Source of the DNA: Chamaecyparis obtusa
Lineage: Eukaryota > Streptophyta > Pinopsida > Cupressales > Cupressaceae
Length of the DNA stretch: 64,000 bases
Direction of reading: 5' to 3'
Assembly (NCBI GenBank): GCA_027943335.1
Contig: BSBK01007035.1
Span: 558,501 to 622,500 of the forward strand
The notes beneath the pieces are model-generated. The model saw only the letters and a list, made by a program, of their open reading frames with translations. It ran no database searches and was not told the DNA's origin. Shown here piece after piece: positions 35,927 through 47,911 of the stretch; position 1 is the stretch's first letter, and the number at the start of each line of letters is the position of its first letter. Both the position numbers and the translations under genes were made by a program.

Positions 35927-38189
35927 ACAAAGGCTACAATCCTAACCCATACAACAACATCAAAGGGAGGACACATGAAATACAAGGCTAAATAGATAAA
36001 AACATAAAAAAGGGTAAAATGGAAATTAATAGGAAAATGAATGACAGTAAAAGGGGTTAGTACAAAAGCGAAAGGCTCCAAGCCAACTAAGTTTGGAGAT
36101 ATATCTATAACCAAAATATTTCAACCACTAATATAATTCTTAGAATTATTTTTGCAATACCACAAGTAGACCTATAGAAAGTGAAAGAGAATACACCACT
36201 TGATGAGAGAAGATGTCATAATCCAACAACTAGCAAGATATTTTATTCTATGGATCCATGGGAGTTTTTGAACCATAAATTCCATTGGCTACCATGGTGT
36301 AGTATGTTGGGTTGTTTAGGATTCTATCATGGATTCTAATAGTTAGCAAGTTGTGTTATGCTAGGCTATCCATGATATATAGGAAGAGGCATAGATTCTA
36401 TAGTATTAAAAGTTGTATTATTTTGTGTGGTATATGTTAGAAAAAGAGAGTTAAATAAACCTACAAAGGTGCCTTATTCTAGCTAAATCACACTACAAAA
36501 TATTACAAAGAGGAAAATCTATATTCTGTAAATAATATTGAAAATGTGACTACAAAATGGGTTCTACAGAATGCACTAAATACAAAGATTCCAAAACAAA
36601 AACTCATTTTACTAAGTAGTCTGAAAATGTGACTGCAAATTAGTGTTAGGGTATGCACCAAAATATGAGACTTTAAAATGAGCATTCTAATATGCATTAA
36701 AATATGATAAGTTACAAAATGGGTGTGGTAGTTTGGACAAGAAAAAGTTTGATTATGAAACTACAAAGTGAGTGTTGCAGTGACACCAAGAACAAGAAAT
36801 GAGGAGGCCTTATATGTCCCCACTTAAGATGTCAACATACCTCTATGTTGATATCTCAAGGAAGATAGAGATACATATCAAGGATAGACATATTTACCTC
36901 CATGGACATATCATTAAGAAAAAATTTATATATTCCAACCTAGGAAGGATACCCTTAAAAAGAATATGATCTTTAAATAAGGAATAAATAGTTGTAAATA
37001 AGATGTCTTGCAAAATGTGTAAAGGGATAGGGCTTCAAGGATATGTTATCATCAAAAAGGAAGAAAGAGATTTTTTCCTAAATATATCTACCTCCAAAAT
37101 TGATATCTTTAATAAATTTGGCATCTTCAACACTTTTAACGAGGAAGGATATCAAGAGTACACACCTTGTCAATTGCTATGAGATATATTCTTGATGAAG
37201 GACTGAACATGTTTAACACCAAGGATATTTTATTTCTATAAGATATATAATTTAAAGAAAGAAAGAGTTCCTAGTCAAGGATATGCACCTACAATCAAGG
37301 TTAAAATCCTAATGAAGGATAAACAATTCTATGCAAGAAATGATATCCATTTAATAAAATAAAATAAAAATGGAAATGTGGATCCTAAAGAAGGAGAAGC
37401 CAATTTGAAAACTATTCTTGGCCCCATGTGTACATAGAAGAATAAATAGGATATTATGTTGCTAGCCAAGTATGATTTCACATGAAATTATACCACTATG
37501 AATCACAATGAGCCTCCAAAGGTAAGCTAATATTGTCACATGGTGAGGAGCAACATAATAGGCGATAAGATATTATGAAATTACATGATAGGTAAAATAT
37601 GGAGAAATTTTTGATATAAAATGTTTTGAGAACAAATCCAATATGAAAAATCTCACTAACATGTTTCTTAAACTCTCTATAATCAATAATAGCATGACCG
37701 CAATATACAATAAGAAAATGAAGGAGTTATTAAGAGGGATCAATCCTCTTTCCTATCATACATGAGAAAGAAAAGATAACCCAATAGGCTTAAAAGGATC
37801 CAATCAGTACATGGTATCAAGATTCCTTCACTAATATGGATGATTAATAAGGAGATATGAGAACTAAAATGAAATGGAGGAAATGATTAACTTTATGTGC
37901 ACACACATTGATAGAAAATAGACCTCTTTGTACATATGCATAAATAGAAACCAAAGGATGCAACTAACCTATGATTTCAATTTGATGTAGTTTAGGAGGC
38001 AAGATGTTAGCTTTCTAAACTTGTTTGGAAGAGAGGTCTCTTGGGGTGACCTATTCCCTGCACTTTTGATTGAACATAGTTGCAGATTGTCTGTGAGGTC
38101 ATGAACTTTATAGATTTGAGATAGTACAAAATGCAACCTATTATTGCATATAAAAAATGAGAAAAGTATTTTCCAAAAAATGATTTTCC
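35925..38189. other. Intergenic DNA with a weak internal repeat
   Basis: No gene recognised. Between about 36535 and 36780 the words AAAATGTGACTACAAAATG, TATGCACCAAAATATGAGAC and TATGCATTAAAATATG recur in degenerate tandem, a decayed short repeat. From 36790 to 37330 AAGGATAT-type words recur without clear period. Confidence 0.5.
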
Positions 38190-38193
38190 TTAG

Positions 38194-39181
38194 TGGTGAA
38201 CCCACAAGTTACACTTTTTTGCCTGAACGGACACTGAACTTTACATTTTGAAAAAAAAACTTTCAGATTCAAATGCACATTGTCGTTAAACCATTTGAAA
38301 TAAGAAGATGAATTAAATTAGATTCTTTTAGGATTTTCTATCTAGATTATAAATATATTTTTTATTTTTATTTTTAAATTGATTTGAATGGTTTTTTCTT
38401 TCTCCCATGAAAACTGGTATGTTGCTAAAAATGTCATTTTCAAAGAGTTACATTATTTTCATAGAGCATAACTTTTTTCTAAAATAGATATCAATGTGAT
38501 TCTTTCAAATTTAGTTTTTTAACATCCATACAGAGGGCATGCAATTTATTTGATGACATTATCATGATTATTTCATATTTTATTAACGTTTTAAGTTGAC
38601 CAAACCATAATTTTGACATACCTTGACTACATAGCTTATAACTTGTGTATTTGTCCAATTTCATTTTTATTTTTCTTGATAGAAAGAGAACTTCAATACT
38701 TAGGGCATAGATATTTTTTAGATTTTTTTTCTCCCATTTACTATTTTTCCATAAGCGTCAAACATAGAGGTAGACATACGGTGAAATATTTATGTTTAGT
38801 AAAACTAAAAATACAAAGTCGTAATAAAATTAATATATATTAACATTATAATAATTGGAAATATTTTTCTCAGTAGTACCTTACTACATTGATAGGTTTT
38901 CCAAATTGATTCATTTGATTTTCCAAAAGATAAAGTCAAAAGTGATTTTTTGTTAGCATTTGAATAGGTGCGAAGGAGACTCCATTGTAGGTATGAATGA
39001 GGAGTATAGATGTTATATCAATGTTTTTTTTTTATCTAAGAGGCTTTGAGCTAACCATTTGTAATTAATTCCTTCAAATGGAACCTCTCAAGGCTTAAAT
39101 CATCATATTTTATTAAAAATGTTTTATTTCAGTAAAAATCAACATGTCCAAAAAAGTGTAACCACTATTGTGGGGTCACCC
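38194..39181. mobile_element. Probable MITE-like DNA transposon remnant
   Basis: The left end TGGTGAACCCACAA...GTTACACTTTTTTG reappears inverted at the right end (CAAAAAAGTGTAACC...TTGTGGGGTCACCC). The right arm carries five extra bases. The ends are flanked by TTAG on both sides (38190-38193 and 39182-39185), a plausible TTA or TTAG target duplication. The interior is AT-rich and has no transposase, so this would be a non-autonomous element. A 3-base TTA duplication would favour the PIF/Harbinger group. Confidence 0.55.
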
Positions 39182-39185
39182 TTAG

Positions 39186-39853
39186 TCAAACCCTAGTTGA
39201 GGAATCAACCTCAAAATAGAAATGAAATTGCATGAAAGGAAAGATGATGGATTCATGGTAGGAGTTTCCCCAAAAGAATATTCCTACCATACAAACCAAG
39301 TACACATGGGAAAATAATCAATACTAACATCATGAATGAACATAATACATACCCATTTAGGCCTTCGTATTATCTAAAATTTAAAGATTTACATCATATT
39401 TTCCCAAAAACATGTCGAATTACACTTGAGGCATACATACATAATTAAAATAATAAATATAGATCCATATTGGATGTTATCCTTAAAAAGACTAACTATT
39501 GAGAGATATATTTGAGCTACTACCAAGCTACCTAACTAAGGAACAAATGCTACAATTTGTAGAAGTTCGTAAGCCACAAGTCTGCCAGAAAAGATCCCAT
39601 TCTCCAAAGATGAAGAAATGTATTACAACAAAGAGGAAAGGACCCAAATATAAGAAGAATGCCCACAGATTAATAGGGAATGAAGTGTGATCACAAAATG
39701 AGGTTTTCCATGAGAATAAGATCATCAAATAATGTGCTAATGAGATCCAAAAACTATGGGAAGGCTTCACAAGATCCAAAAACTCATATTATTTGTTAGC
39801 ATAAAGAACATATAGCTCTAACCCAAAAAATCAAGAGATCTCCACCAAGAAAG
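39186..39853. other. Intergenic DNA, nothing recognised
   Basis: AT-rich, no supportable gene. Overlapping frames at 39499-39690 (+) and 39528-39779 (-) have no motif. Confidence 0.5.
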
Positions 39854-40000
39854 AATAGATTGAGATGTGAACCTAGACCAAGATTCTACATGATGGATAG
39901 AACATGCTAGAAGGTTCACACAAGACAAAGAAAAATAATAGATTGATATGTAAACCTAGACAAAGATTCCACATGATGTATTGAACATTCTAGAAGGTCC
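39854..40000. repeat. Two-copy tandem repeat, period about 83 bases
   Basis: AATAGATTGAGATGTGAACC at 39854 recurs as AATAGATTGATATGTAAACC at 39937, and the copies stay aligned through ACATGATG and CTAGAAGGT. The array abuts a run of Cs and then the copia fragment. Confidence 0.85.
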
Positions 40001-41112
40001 CCCCCCTTTATCAATAGTTCCTTTCCCAATCACATTCATGTAAGTATAATTTCCCATCAAAATTGGTGACATAGGACAAGGCTTAAATAAATAAAACATA
40101 GACTGTGAAGATGCCATATAATGCGTAGACCTTAAATCTAGAAGCCATATCCCTGAATCATGACTTGAGGTAGCAAGTTATAAAGCTTGACCTTTAGCCT
40201 TATCCTTTTTGTGATCCTTTCCTTGATCAAAATATGAATGTAAAGAAGAGGATGAACTAGTCATTCTTGAAGGTAGACCTATTTTATTCTTCCTAAGAAG
40301 ATTCTTGAGTTTACCTATTTCCTTCTTGTACCAATGATTTTCTTCATGTCTATTCTTCTTGCAATATGCACAAGTGAGAAAACCCTTGTATGATTTCCCC
40401 TTATTGTTTCCTTGGAACATGAGGAGGTGGATTTCTCTTTCTCTTGTTGTTTCTTGTGTTGCCACTTGTTCTGCTTCTTTTTTCCTTGATTCCCTTGATT
40501 AGCCACCAATTCCATAGACTTTGAAGACTTGATAGTCCCCATGATGATAAAGTTTTTTATACCATAAGCATCTCTATGAAGGCTTCAAATGAAGGTGTGG
40601 TGTATGAAGAACCCAAATTCAACTTGTGGGTATTGAAGCTAGAAACAAATTTGACATACTCTGGTGGAATTTTTCTCATCAAATTGTTGATTAATTTTTC
40701 ATCCTCTATGTTAATTCCACAATGCTTAACAATTGACCTTAGCTCATGTGCCTTGGTGATATAGTCTTGGATTATGTCAAAATACTTAGAATCCAATTTT
40801 ATTATATCTTCATCAAGTTCAAAACCCATAGCTTTGTCAACTTTAGTATACAAGGTAGCAAACTTATCCCAAGCTTCCTTGACTATTTACAATTTTCAAT
40901 ATGGAAGAAAAGATCATCATGTACATACTTCATCAAAGTACAAATCAAAATTCTATTGTTATTAATTATTATTTTAGATCCTTCAAATTAGATGGTGCAA
41001 CCATGGTTCCATCAATATAGCCAATTAAATGTTTTTCCATCATTTTACTCGATGCTCTATTTTTCCATTTAGCATAATTATGTGGAGTTAAAAATATAAA
41101 TCTAGGAGAACC
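40001..41112 (-). pseudogene. Ty1/copia gag-protease fragment
   Basis: On the minus strand this reads, from 41112 leftward: LTPHNYAKWKNRASSKM (copia gag start), a gag core including NLMRKIPPEYVKFV near 40670, a Lys-rich linker, a zinc knuckle relic CAYCKKNRHEENHW near 40380-40340 with the last Cys replaced, and a decayed protease region WLLDLRSTHYMAS near 40135, where DSG has become DLR. Frameshifts separate the pieces. The G complex is inserted just after the first gag codons, so the 5' end lies beyond the window. This is a different family from element C by sequence. Confidence 0.85.
41108..41112. repeat. Presumed left target duplication of the G complex
   Basis: GAACC directly precedes the LTR start TGTTAGTG. 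The partner would lie beyond the window, so this is a prediction. Confidence 0.4.
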
Positions 41113-42479
41113 TGTTAGTGATTTTTCTTGTTGAATCCTAACACAAGCCCTGAGTTCTTAAATGGAACTCTATGATTCCTAAACTCCTGATTCAAAAAAG
41201 AAAAGACTAATTAACAAGGCCCAAGTCCTTCTTCACTTTGAGCTACACAAACTCAGGCGGGTGTACCTCTTGTGCTTCACTGTTTCACAGTGAATCTTCC
41301 AGTGGATTAAGTGTCTTGAACATAGATATTCAATATTCAAACCAAATGAACTGTAAAATAAAAGAATTGGTTTAATTTTGATTGATGGTGATAACTACCA
41401 AACAAGTAGAGACTAGTGCCTAATCTAGGGCAAAGAGTCAAGTAAACATACATTCACAGAAAACTCTCAAAAGAGACACACCCTAAACCCAAGTGAAATG
41501 CATTACAACTCACTCTTTCATTCCCATATCTAGACATCAAATTCTTATGCAACTATTGAATCCTTTGAAACTACCCTCAAGAATTACCCTTCCCTTGAAA
41601 GAAACTTAAGAACAATTTCACAGCTACCTTATAACCAATGTACTTAATTTGCCTTACAAACTCAATACACAAAGATTCAAATACAAACACATGAAGACAT
41701 CAACATATATACAAATGGAATCCAGCTGTTCTCTCATTAAAATTTATTTGCTTCAATACATTTACATTGACAAAAAGCTGTGAAAGTAGACAAGAATTAG
41801 ACCACTACTTGCAGCCCTGAATTCACCATCCCTATAACAATGAAGAAAATTTGAGATATAGGAGAATGAAGTCAGTTACAGCCAATTGATAGCTATCCAT
41901 TCTTTGCACAAAATACCTCCAATTTTTATCTCCATTGGATCTTCTTCAACTTCCCATCATGTTTGCAATCATTTTCTCAAACAAACTTGATTCTCTCACC
42001 TCAAGAAAATGATTTGATTCTGCCTGTGAAAATGCCCCGTGAATGCCTTAGTCCATTTAAAATAAAAGCTCATTGTGAACTATGGAGATATTATTTAATT
42101 CTTTTAAATCTACATTCACTTTTACATCTTCTCTTTATGCTCATTTTCCTGCACTTTACACATAGAAGCCACCAGAATTTGACACTTGTCACTGGCTGAT
42201 TAGTGTTCAAATTAAACCATGGCATTGACTATCTCTATCTAGAGTTTGGACAAATTTCCTTAGTCTCTTGATCTCTAAATGAATTCTCTAACCCTGGTCA
42301 AACTCGTAGATCAAGAGAATTCCTTAGTCTCTGAATCTTCAAATGAAACACTCAACCAAAGTTAAACTAGGAGAATGGGAGACTAGGCTTTGTCTCTGAG
42401 TCTCGAGATCCACTTCTTTACCATGGGTTTTATTTAGCACTCATGCAAATGGCCTTTGTCTCTTGATCTCCGGAAGTCT

Positions 42480-42720
42480 TTTCAATAACTTCTAGGATCT
42501 GGCAATCACACGACTATGTATTCACCCAATCTCACAATGTTGTCACTAACCGCAACTTCATCACGCGAACCAGTGACCATGTATTCTCTGAATCATTTGA
42601 TGCCAGGGACTTAATTGACAAGATTTGGTGACCTAGAGACTAACCACCCACCAGTTCACTAGATGTTAGCCTTAACCGCCATCCTATCTAGCGATTACAT
42701 GACTGACTGCCACGTGTCAT
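42480..42720. repeat. Short GCGAC-type inverted motifs in G LTR a
   Basis: Degenerate copies of the motif that forms the array at 24060-25840, such as CTGGCGATCACACGACT near 42488 and CTAGCGATTACATGACT near 42688. The same segment lies at about 57240-57450 in LTR b and from about 63880 in LTR c. Confidence 0.65.
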
Positions 42721-43022
42721 ATCTCCATCCTCCTCACTGCCAGCTGTCTACAAAATTGACTTGTCTTTGGTCTGTTGGCATGGTTCCTAAGGCACCTCCA
42801 GCTCCTTCTTCAAATCACTTATTAGTGAGCACTGGGTCATTTAAACATTTAAAATTTTCTAAACCTGGGAAATGTGGGATTAAACTTATGAGCCTTTTTT
42901 AAATATCACATTAAAAACTTGCATAGTGTGCCTAGATGGCATGAAAATCTGGGTGGGTCCACAAGGCCAAAGACCAACCTATCTCCTTCTTTCTTTACTT
43001 TACCTTCTACAAGGGCCTCTTT

Positions 43023-43034
43023 GTATTTAAATAC
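43023..43034. promoter_or_regulatory. GTATTTAAATAC palindrome, candidate LTR TATA
   Basis: Perfect 12-base palindrome conserved in LTR b at 57784-57795. It is followed on the plus strand by a TGCATGTG/CACATGCA hairpin. It could serve as a TATA element in either direction. No transcript evidence. Confidence 0.4.
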
Positions 43035-43565
43035 CCTTGAAGACAAAATCTGGGTGCATGTGGGATAAAATCACATGCAGGTCCTTCACATTTTTCCTTT
43101 CTTCCTTACCTACGTGTGCCATGCTTCCATTTCTTTGTCTTATTTCTTGGCTTATGCTCTACAATGTATTCCTTGCTAAGTGCGTAGCCCCTTGTTCATG
43201 CTTGCGCACCTCCTTTTTGCAACTAATATGGTGCGCTACCTAAAAGTGCATTCAGGCACTCAACAAACTCACACATAGCCTCCATATACTTATAGCCTCC
43301 TGCTCTATGGATTAATACACAACACCTAGTTTACATTTTTGTTGGCATGCACAATGCTTGGTTGTAGGCAGCTTCCTCCATAACTGGAATGCACCCAACA
43401 TTTAAAGACCCACACACCTTCAAATGTGCATTATGCAGCATGTGCCTGGCTTATTAATGTTAAGGCACTCAGTTTTCTTTATTGTAGGCACTAGTTATTC
43501 TTAGACATCTCACGCACTCCCTCTGTCTTTGGCTGCAAGCCAATGCCCTTTTAGTGGTACATGAG

Positions 43566-44320
43566 TCCTCTCCAGACTCTTACACACCAATGTCTTCTTG
43601 TGCACACAACCTCATTTACATCTTCAAACATTCATATACCTTTTCCTAATCTGCATAGTGGTAGGCATTTAATTGTTTCTTCTGGCCAGCACGTACCATG
43701 CTTGGTTGCAAGCAGCTTATGGGTTACCTTACACACCATACATTTTGTTTTCCCTTACATAATGTTTTACTACCTATTGGATTGCTTCATGCACTCCTCT
43801 ACGCTGGTTCCTTATTCATGCTCATGCTGGGTCTTTAATCCTCATTCGCATAATGCTTATGCTTCAATTGAAATGTATCTATTCCAGCTCACAAGTCTCT
43901 AATTTCTTAAGGTGTCATCATGATTTTGAAGCTGTTTGCTAGTCTCCTCTCCAGACTCTTACGCACCAATGCCTACTTGTGTGCACAGCCTCACACACAT
44001 CTTCAAACATTCATATGCATTTTCCTAATATGCATACTAGTACACATTTAATTGTTTCTTATGGCCAACATGTACCATGCCTAGTTGCAAGAAGCTTATG
44101 GGTTACCTTACGCACCATATATTTTGTCTTCCCTTACAAATGTTTGACTGCCTTTTGGATTGCCTCACACACTCCTCTATGCTAGTTCCTTATGCATGCT
44201 CACGTTGGGTCTTTAATGCACATTTGCAAAATGTTTATGATTAAAGTGAAATGCATCTATTGCAGCCTGCAAGTCTCTAATTCCTTAAGTTGTCATCATG
44301 ATTTTGAAGTTGTTTGCTAG
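43566..44320. repeat. Tandem duplication of about 378 bases in G LTR a
   Basis: Unit 1 43566-43944, unit 2 43945-44320, both opening TCCTCTCCAGACTCTTAC. LTR b has a single copy starting near 58327. The duplication accounts for most of the length difference between LTRs a and b. Confidence 0.93.
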
Positions 44321-45959
44321 CCTCATCTTTAGTCAGCCCCCCTCACAGAATTAAGGATAATTCCTCATTTCTAGAACGATGAGAATCAATTTGTTTTATT
44401 AAATTTTTCATCATGTTCATTGTGGACGCATGCCTTGTCATAAGCACATTTTCTACCTCATTTGTGGAAGCATTGCAACACTTATGTGTGAGTCACATGC
44501 TTCCAGAAGCCTACATAAGAAGGTTGTCTCTTGAGGACATGATGCACTCTTGGCATTTTTTGCTAAAAGAATCTCACCTTCCAAAGTTTCAAAAGCATCC
44601 AAAATCTTAACTCCATTTGTGCAAATGCCACCTCATATTAAATGCATATCCAGGTCATCCACTAGCTGCAACGTCTTTACCTCTCTGCAAAATTAACCAT
44701 TAATACAACCGGCCTCTGGGAATGGCCTTGAAAACTTATCAAAAGGCCTCATAGGAATGCGCCATCAGAAAATCACATTGAATTCTAACATGTTTAAGTA
44801 CACATTTCAGAGGAAATTGCTCAAAAATATTTGAGAAAAAAATTATCACTGACCCAACTTGGCACTTTGGAATATTAATTCTATCTGCACTACCAATTTG
44901 AAAAAGTCACCCTCAGAGCTGACTTCGAAAATTCACCCACTGAAACCTCCAAGATCTGAAATCTTGGATAATGACTCATTCAAATACAAGGAAAATTAAT
45001 CCAAAACTAGCTTGATCAAAAGATGACAAGGCTGATTACAATTGAACACAAAAGTCAGCTCGTTAGAAATATTTAGGATTAAAATAGTGAATTATGTAGA
45101 AACTGGGTTCAGAATTGGCTTAGGGAAGTGACCGGACGGATTGGTAGAAATGTAAAAATATTAAGGGAAGGTCAATCCTAGGTCTACAATGTAGGAAAAC
45201 CCTCAATTGTATTTTCCCTTAACCCGGGTACAAACTATAGGACCCCAATTAGGCAATTCAGAAAACTGGACTAGGCATACTTAGAGAAACTTAACAATCT
45301 ACAAATGGAATGGCACTGGCAAGGTGATCAAACATGCTCATGGGGGGCTAAAATTGGGTATGAAAACTCTCTCTCATTCCTACAACATGATGCAACAACC
45401 CCAATGCAATGAACATCAACTGGTCATTAGATGCACTCTTCTGAAGTGGGCTACTTAGTGAAATTTTTGGAACACAGTTTATGCAGATTTTGGAAAATAC
45501 CTTCAAATAGCCACTTCAAAAACTTATCAGAACTGAAAACTAGGACCTCAAACCTATTACATATATCAAATGATAGGTGATAAACACCCTATTCAAGTGA
45601 CTCATCATGAAAAACAACATGCCCCATTTTCTATGCACTCAAACATGACACCTTTTGAAAACTTTCAAGGCATAAATCTGACACTTGAGAAAATTTTGCA
45701 AGTATGGACTCAAAACATATTCACAATTTTTGAGCTCTAACATTGGCTCTGAATGGGGATGTGTGCCCCATGTGGGCATACAGAGAATTTAGAATCTCTC
45801 AGTGCAGAAGACCATCCAAATAATATCAAACTAGGCTTTCCTCTCACTCTTGAAATAGGGAACCCTCTTATTGAAACAAAAGACATACGCAACTAAAAGG
45901 AAAGAAACTATACAAGGACTTACAATATTTAAAAAAAGGCTCAAAGCCCCAAAAGTTTA

Positions 45960-47458
45960 ATCAATTTTTACCCCTATCAAAGAAATGATTTTCATCTTCA
46001 TCTAGCAGAGGTAAACAGAAATTACACCTTTCATCCAGCTTGTCAAAAACAATAGGATCCATTTTCAGCATATCATGTAAAATATGATCATCATACTCAC
46101 CATCACTTGAAAAAACCAGGCCATCAAGCTACCATAAATACTGATCACTTTGTGATATCAAAGAATCACACTCTTGATTATTAATGCCATGTTGAAAAAG
46201 GAAACATTCCAACTCAACCTCATGGCTGGACACATCAGCATACTAATCATTAGTTTGCAAAAAATAATAAACCATTTTGATGTCATCACTTTGCAAAATA
46301 AAGTAGAACCTCTCAAAAAAAAAATTTGATTGCATAAAATTAGAAACAACTTGTTGATCACAGATCTTATTAACATCATCTAGAAAGGAACAAGCACTGT
46401 TAGTGAGTGAATTATTAGTCATTTGTAAATCTAAGAAAACACATTCAGATTTATCATAGTTTCCAATATCAAATGTAAATAAGAACCACTGACATTAGGC
46501 TCTTGAAAATTTGAATCCACACTAGTACACACATCATCATACTCATCAAATATAATATTATCAAACTCATTATAATGATATGTACTATCATATTAATGAT
46601 AAAAAATGGGAGAAGGGACATCCATAAATGTTTCACACATCATGCCATCACTTATATCATCTTTGTCAAAACTTATATCTACCGGGCATGGGATTTTAGA
46701 AACAAACTTAGGAGTATACCTCTGAAACATAGTTTCCAAGAGTTCTGAAAATTTCTCACTACTTAGTAAGCACTGGACTTCACACTCTACCTCTTTGTTT
46801 TAATTGATGGTGCTGCAAATATCCTCCCCACCTGAAATAGGGGATCAAATCTCCTATCTCACAATACCTTGAGAAAAGTAATCACTGGAGGAACTATCAT
46901 CTGCATTATAATCATATAATTCGTGTTCACACAAAACATCATCAAGATGAAACAAGGAACCATTAACATCATGGTGAGAAAAAAAAAATCTACAAACTCA
47001 AGGGAGTCACTATCAATTGCAAATTCATCTTCTACTCCTTGATAATCTTAGAGTTAGTTATCAACATAATAACCAACACTATCAGCATCACAAGAGTCAG
47101 CATCCTCAGGACAAATAGATTCAACATCTACAAATGAATCTATCCATTCTTTAACATTTTCAAGTGCTTCCTTTCTAAAGGATGCAGTCCAACTGACCGA
47201 TTCAGGCATACCAAGTTCTAAAAACATTTCAGCATATTGGGATTCTTGAAAATCAAGACCCACAGGAAATTCACGACAAGCTAAAAGAAATTTCTTGTAG
47301 TATGACAATGTAGATTCTTCTTTCCTTTCTCCTATTGCACATCTTGACATCACTGTGCAATTATGCTGGATTCTTTGATTTATCAAATGAAGTTCAATAT
47401 TAAAATTTTCTAAATCTGACTAAAAACTTTTAGATCTATAAACATCATCTTGATCCAC
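45960..47458 (-). pseudogene. G1 acidic protein of unknown function
   Basis: Homologue of the G2 protein at 60342-61844 and of the H protein at 50595-51713. The expected Met is GTG at 47456-47458 (VDQDDV...). The best open part is 47386-47054, with SYYKKFLLACREFPVGLDF and MFLELGMPESVSW. Further left the frame is broken by stops and at least one shift, since 46379-46158 is in another frame. Asp/Glu-rich, no zinc knuckle, no protease motif. It sits where gag would be, but I cannot match it to gag. Confidence 0.7.
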
Positions 47459-47461
47459 GAA

Positions 47462-47466
47462 GACTA
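47462..47466. repeat. Target-site duplication of element H, left
   Basis: GACTA here against GACTG at 55204-55208. The uninterrupted G2 copy reads GACTG at the same place, so the left copy has one G-to-A change. Confidence 0.85.
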
Positions 47467-47849
47467 TGTTGGCTCTTTTCCTTGCAGGACCAAGCTTGAA
47501 TCAAATAGTTGGGCTTAGACTCATAGATTAGGCACTCAAGCTTGACAAGAAAAACAAATCAATTGATGAGGACAAAGAGAAATCCTCCTTCTTCTTTGAG
47601 CTCCACATTCACTCAGGTGGGTATTGCCTTGTTTGCACACTCAAGACACCTCATGACAAAACCAAAGGCCTGCAGACAGATTAATGTGGAATAGCAGTCA
47701 ATCTCCTATAGGTATCCTGTACCTCAATGATAGAAAGTCTCATGCAATAGCCCTACTTGCATGGAATGAGATTGAAAGCCAGACACCTATCCTAACAACA
47801 TAAAGAGAAGGGTGGGACTGAAAGGAAATGATTTTAAAATGATTTGAAG

Positions 47850-47911
47850 GGACCCCTGAGATACCCTAAGCCTCTGATAGACCAGTGCCTTATCCAATGG
47901 GCCACAGAGTC
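47850..47911 (-). other. tRNA-Arg-like segment in H left LTR
   Basis: Read on the minus strand from 47911, about 30 of the first 33 bases agree with plant tRNA-Arg(ACG) as I remember it: acceptor strand GACTCTG, A-box and D-arm TGGCCCATTGGATAAGGC, then CTGGTCTA. The anticodon loop is shortened by about four bases but can still pair (CTGG with TCAG). A T-arm-like AGGGTATCTCAGG follows, then identity fades before the 3' acceptor strand. It is not a functional tRNA gene. Confidence 0.65.

Larger units (their letters stand above)
41113..45742 (-). repeat. G LTR, copy a
   Basis: 4,630 bases, plus-strand TGTTAGTG...CTCTAACA. It is longer than copy b mainly because of a tandem duplication at 43566-44320. 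It contains the degraded tRNA-Arg-like block at about 41410-41439, GCGAC-type motifs at about 42480-42720 and a GTATTTAAATAC palindrome at 43023. Frames in this region recur in copy b by identity and are not taken as genes. Confidence 0.9.
45743..47466 (-). other. G1 internal region, left part
   Basis: Begins on the plus strand with TTGGCTCTGAATGGGG, a conserved junction also seen at 50393 and 60126, then holds the minus-strand ORF. Interrupted at 47466 by element H. Confidence 0.85.

Noticed and set aside
43561..43902. 113-codon plus frame in G LTR a, with counterparts at 43979 and 58304
   Set aside because: Repeated through LTR identity and the tandem duplication. Hydrophobic chance translation with no start context or domain.
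45743..47458. G protein as an ordinary gag
   Set aside because: No zinc knuckle, no conserved gag core and strongly acidic composition. Left as unknown.
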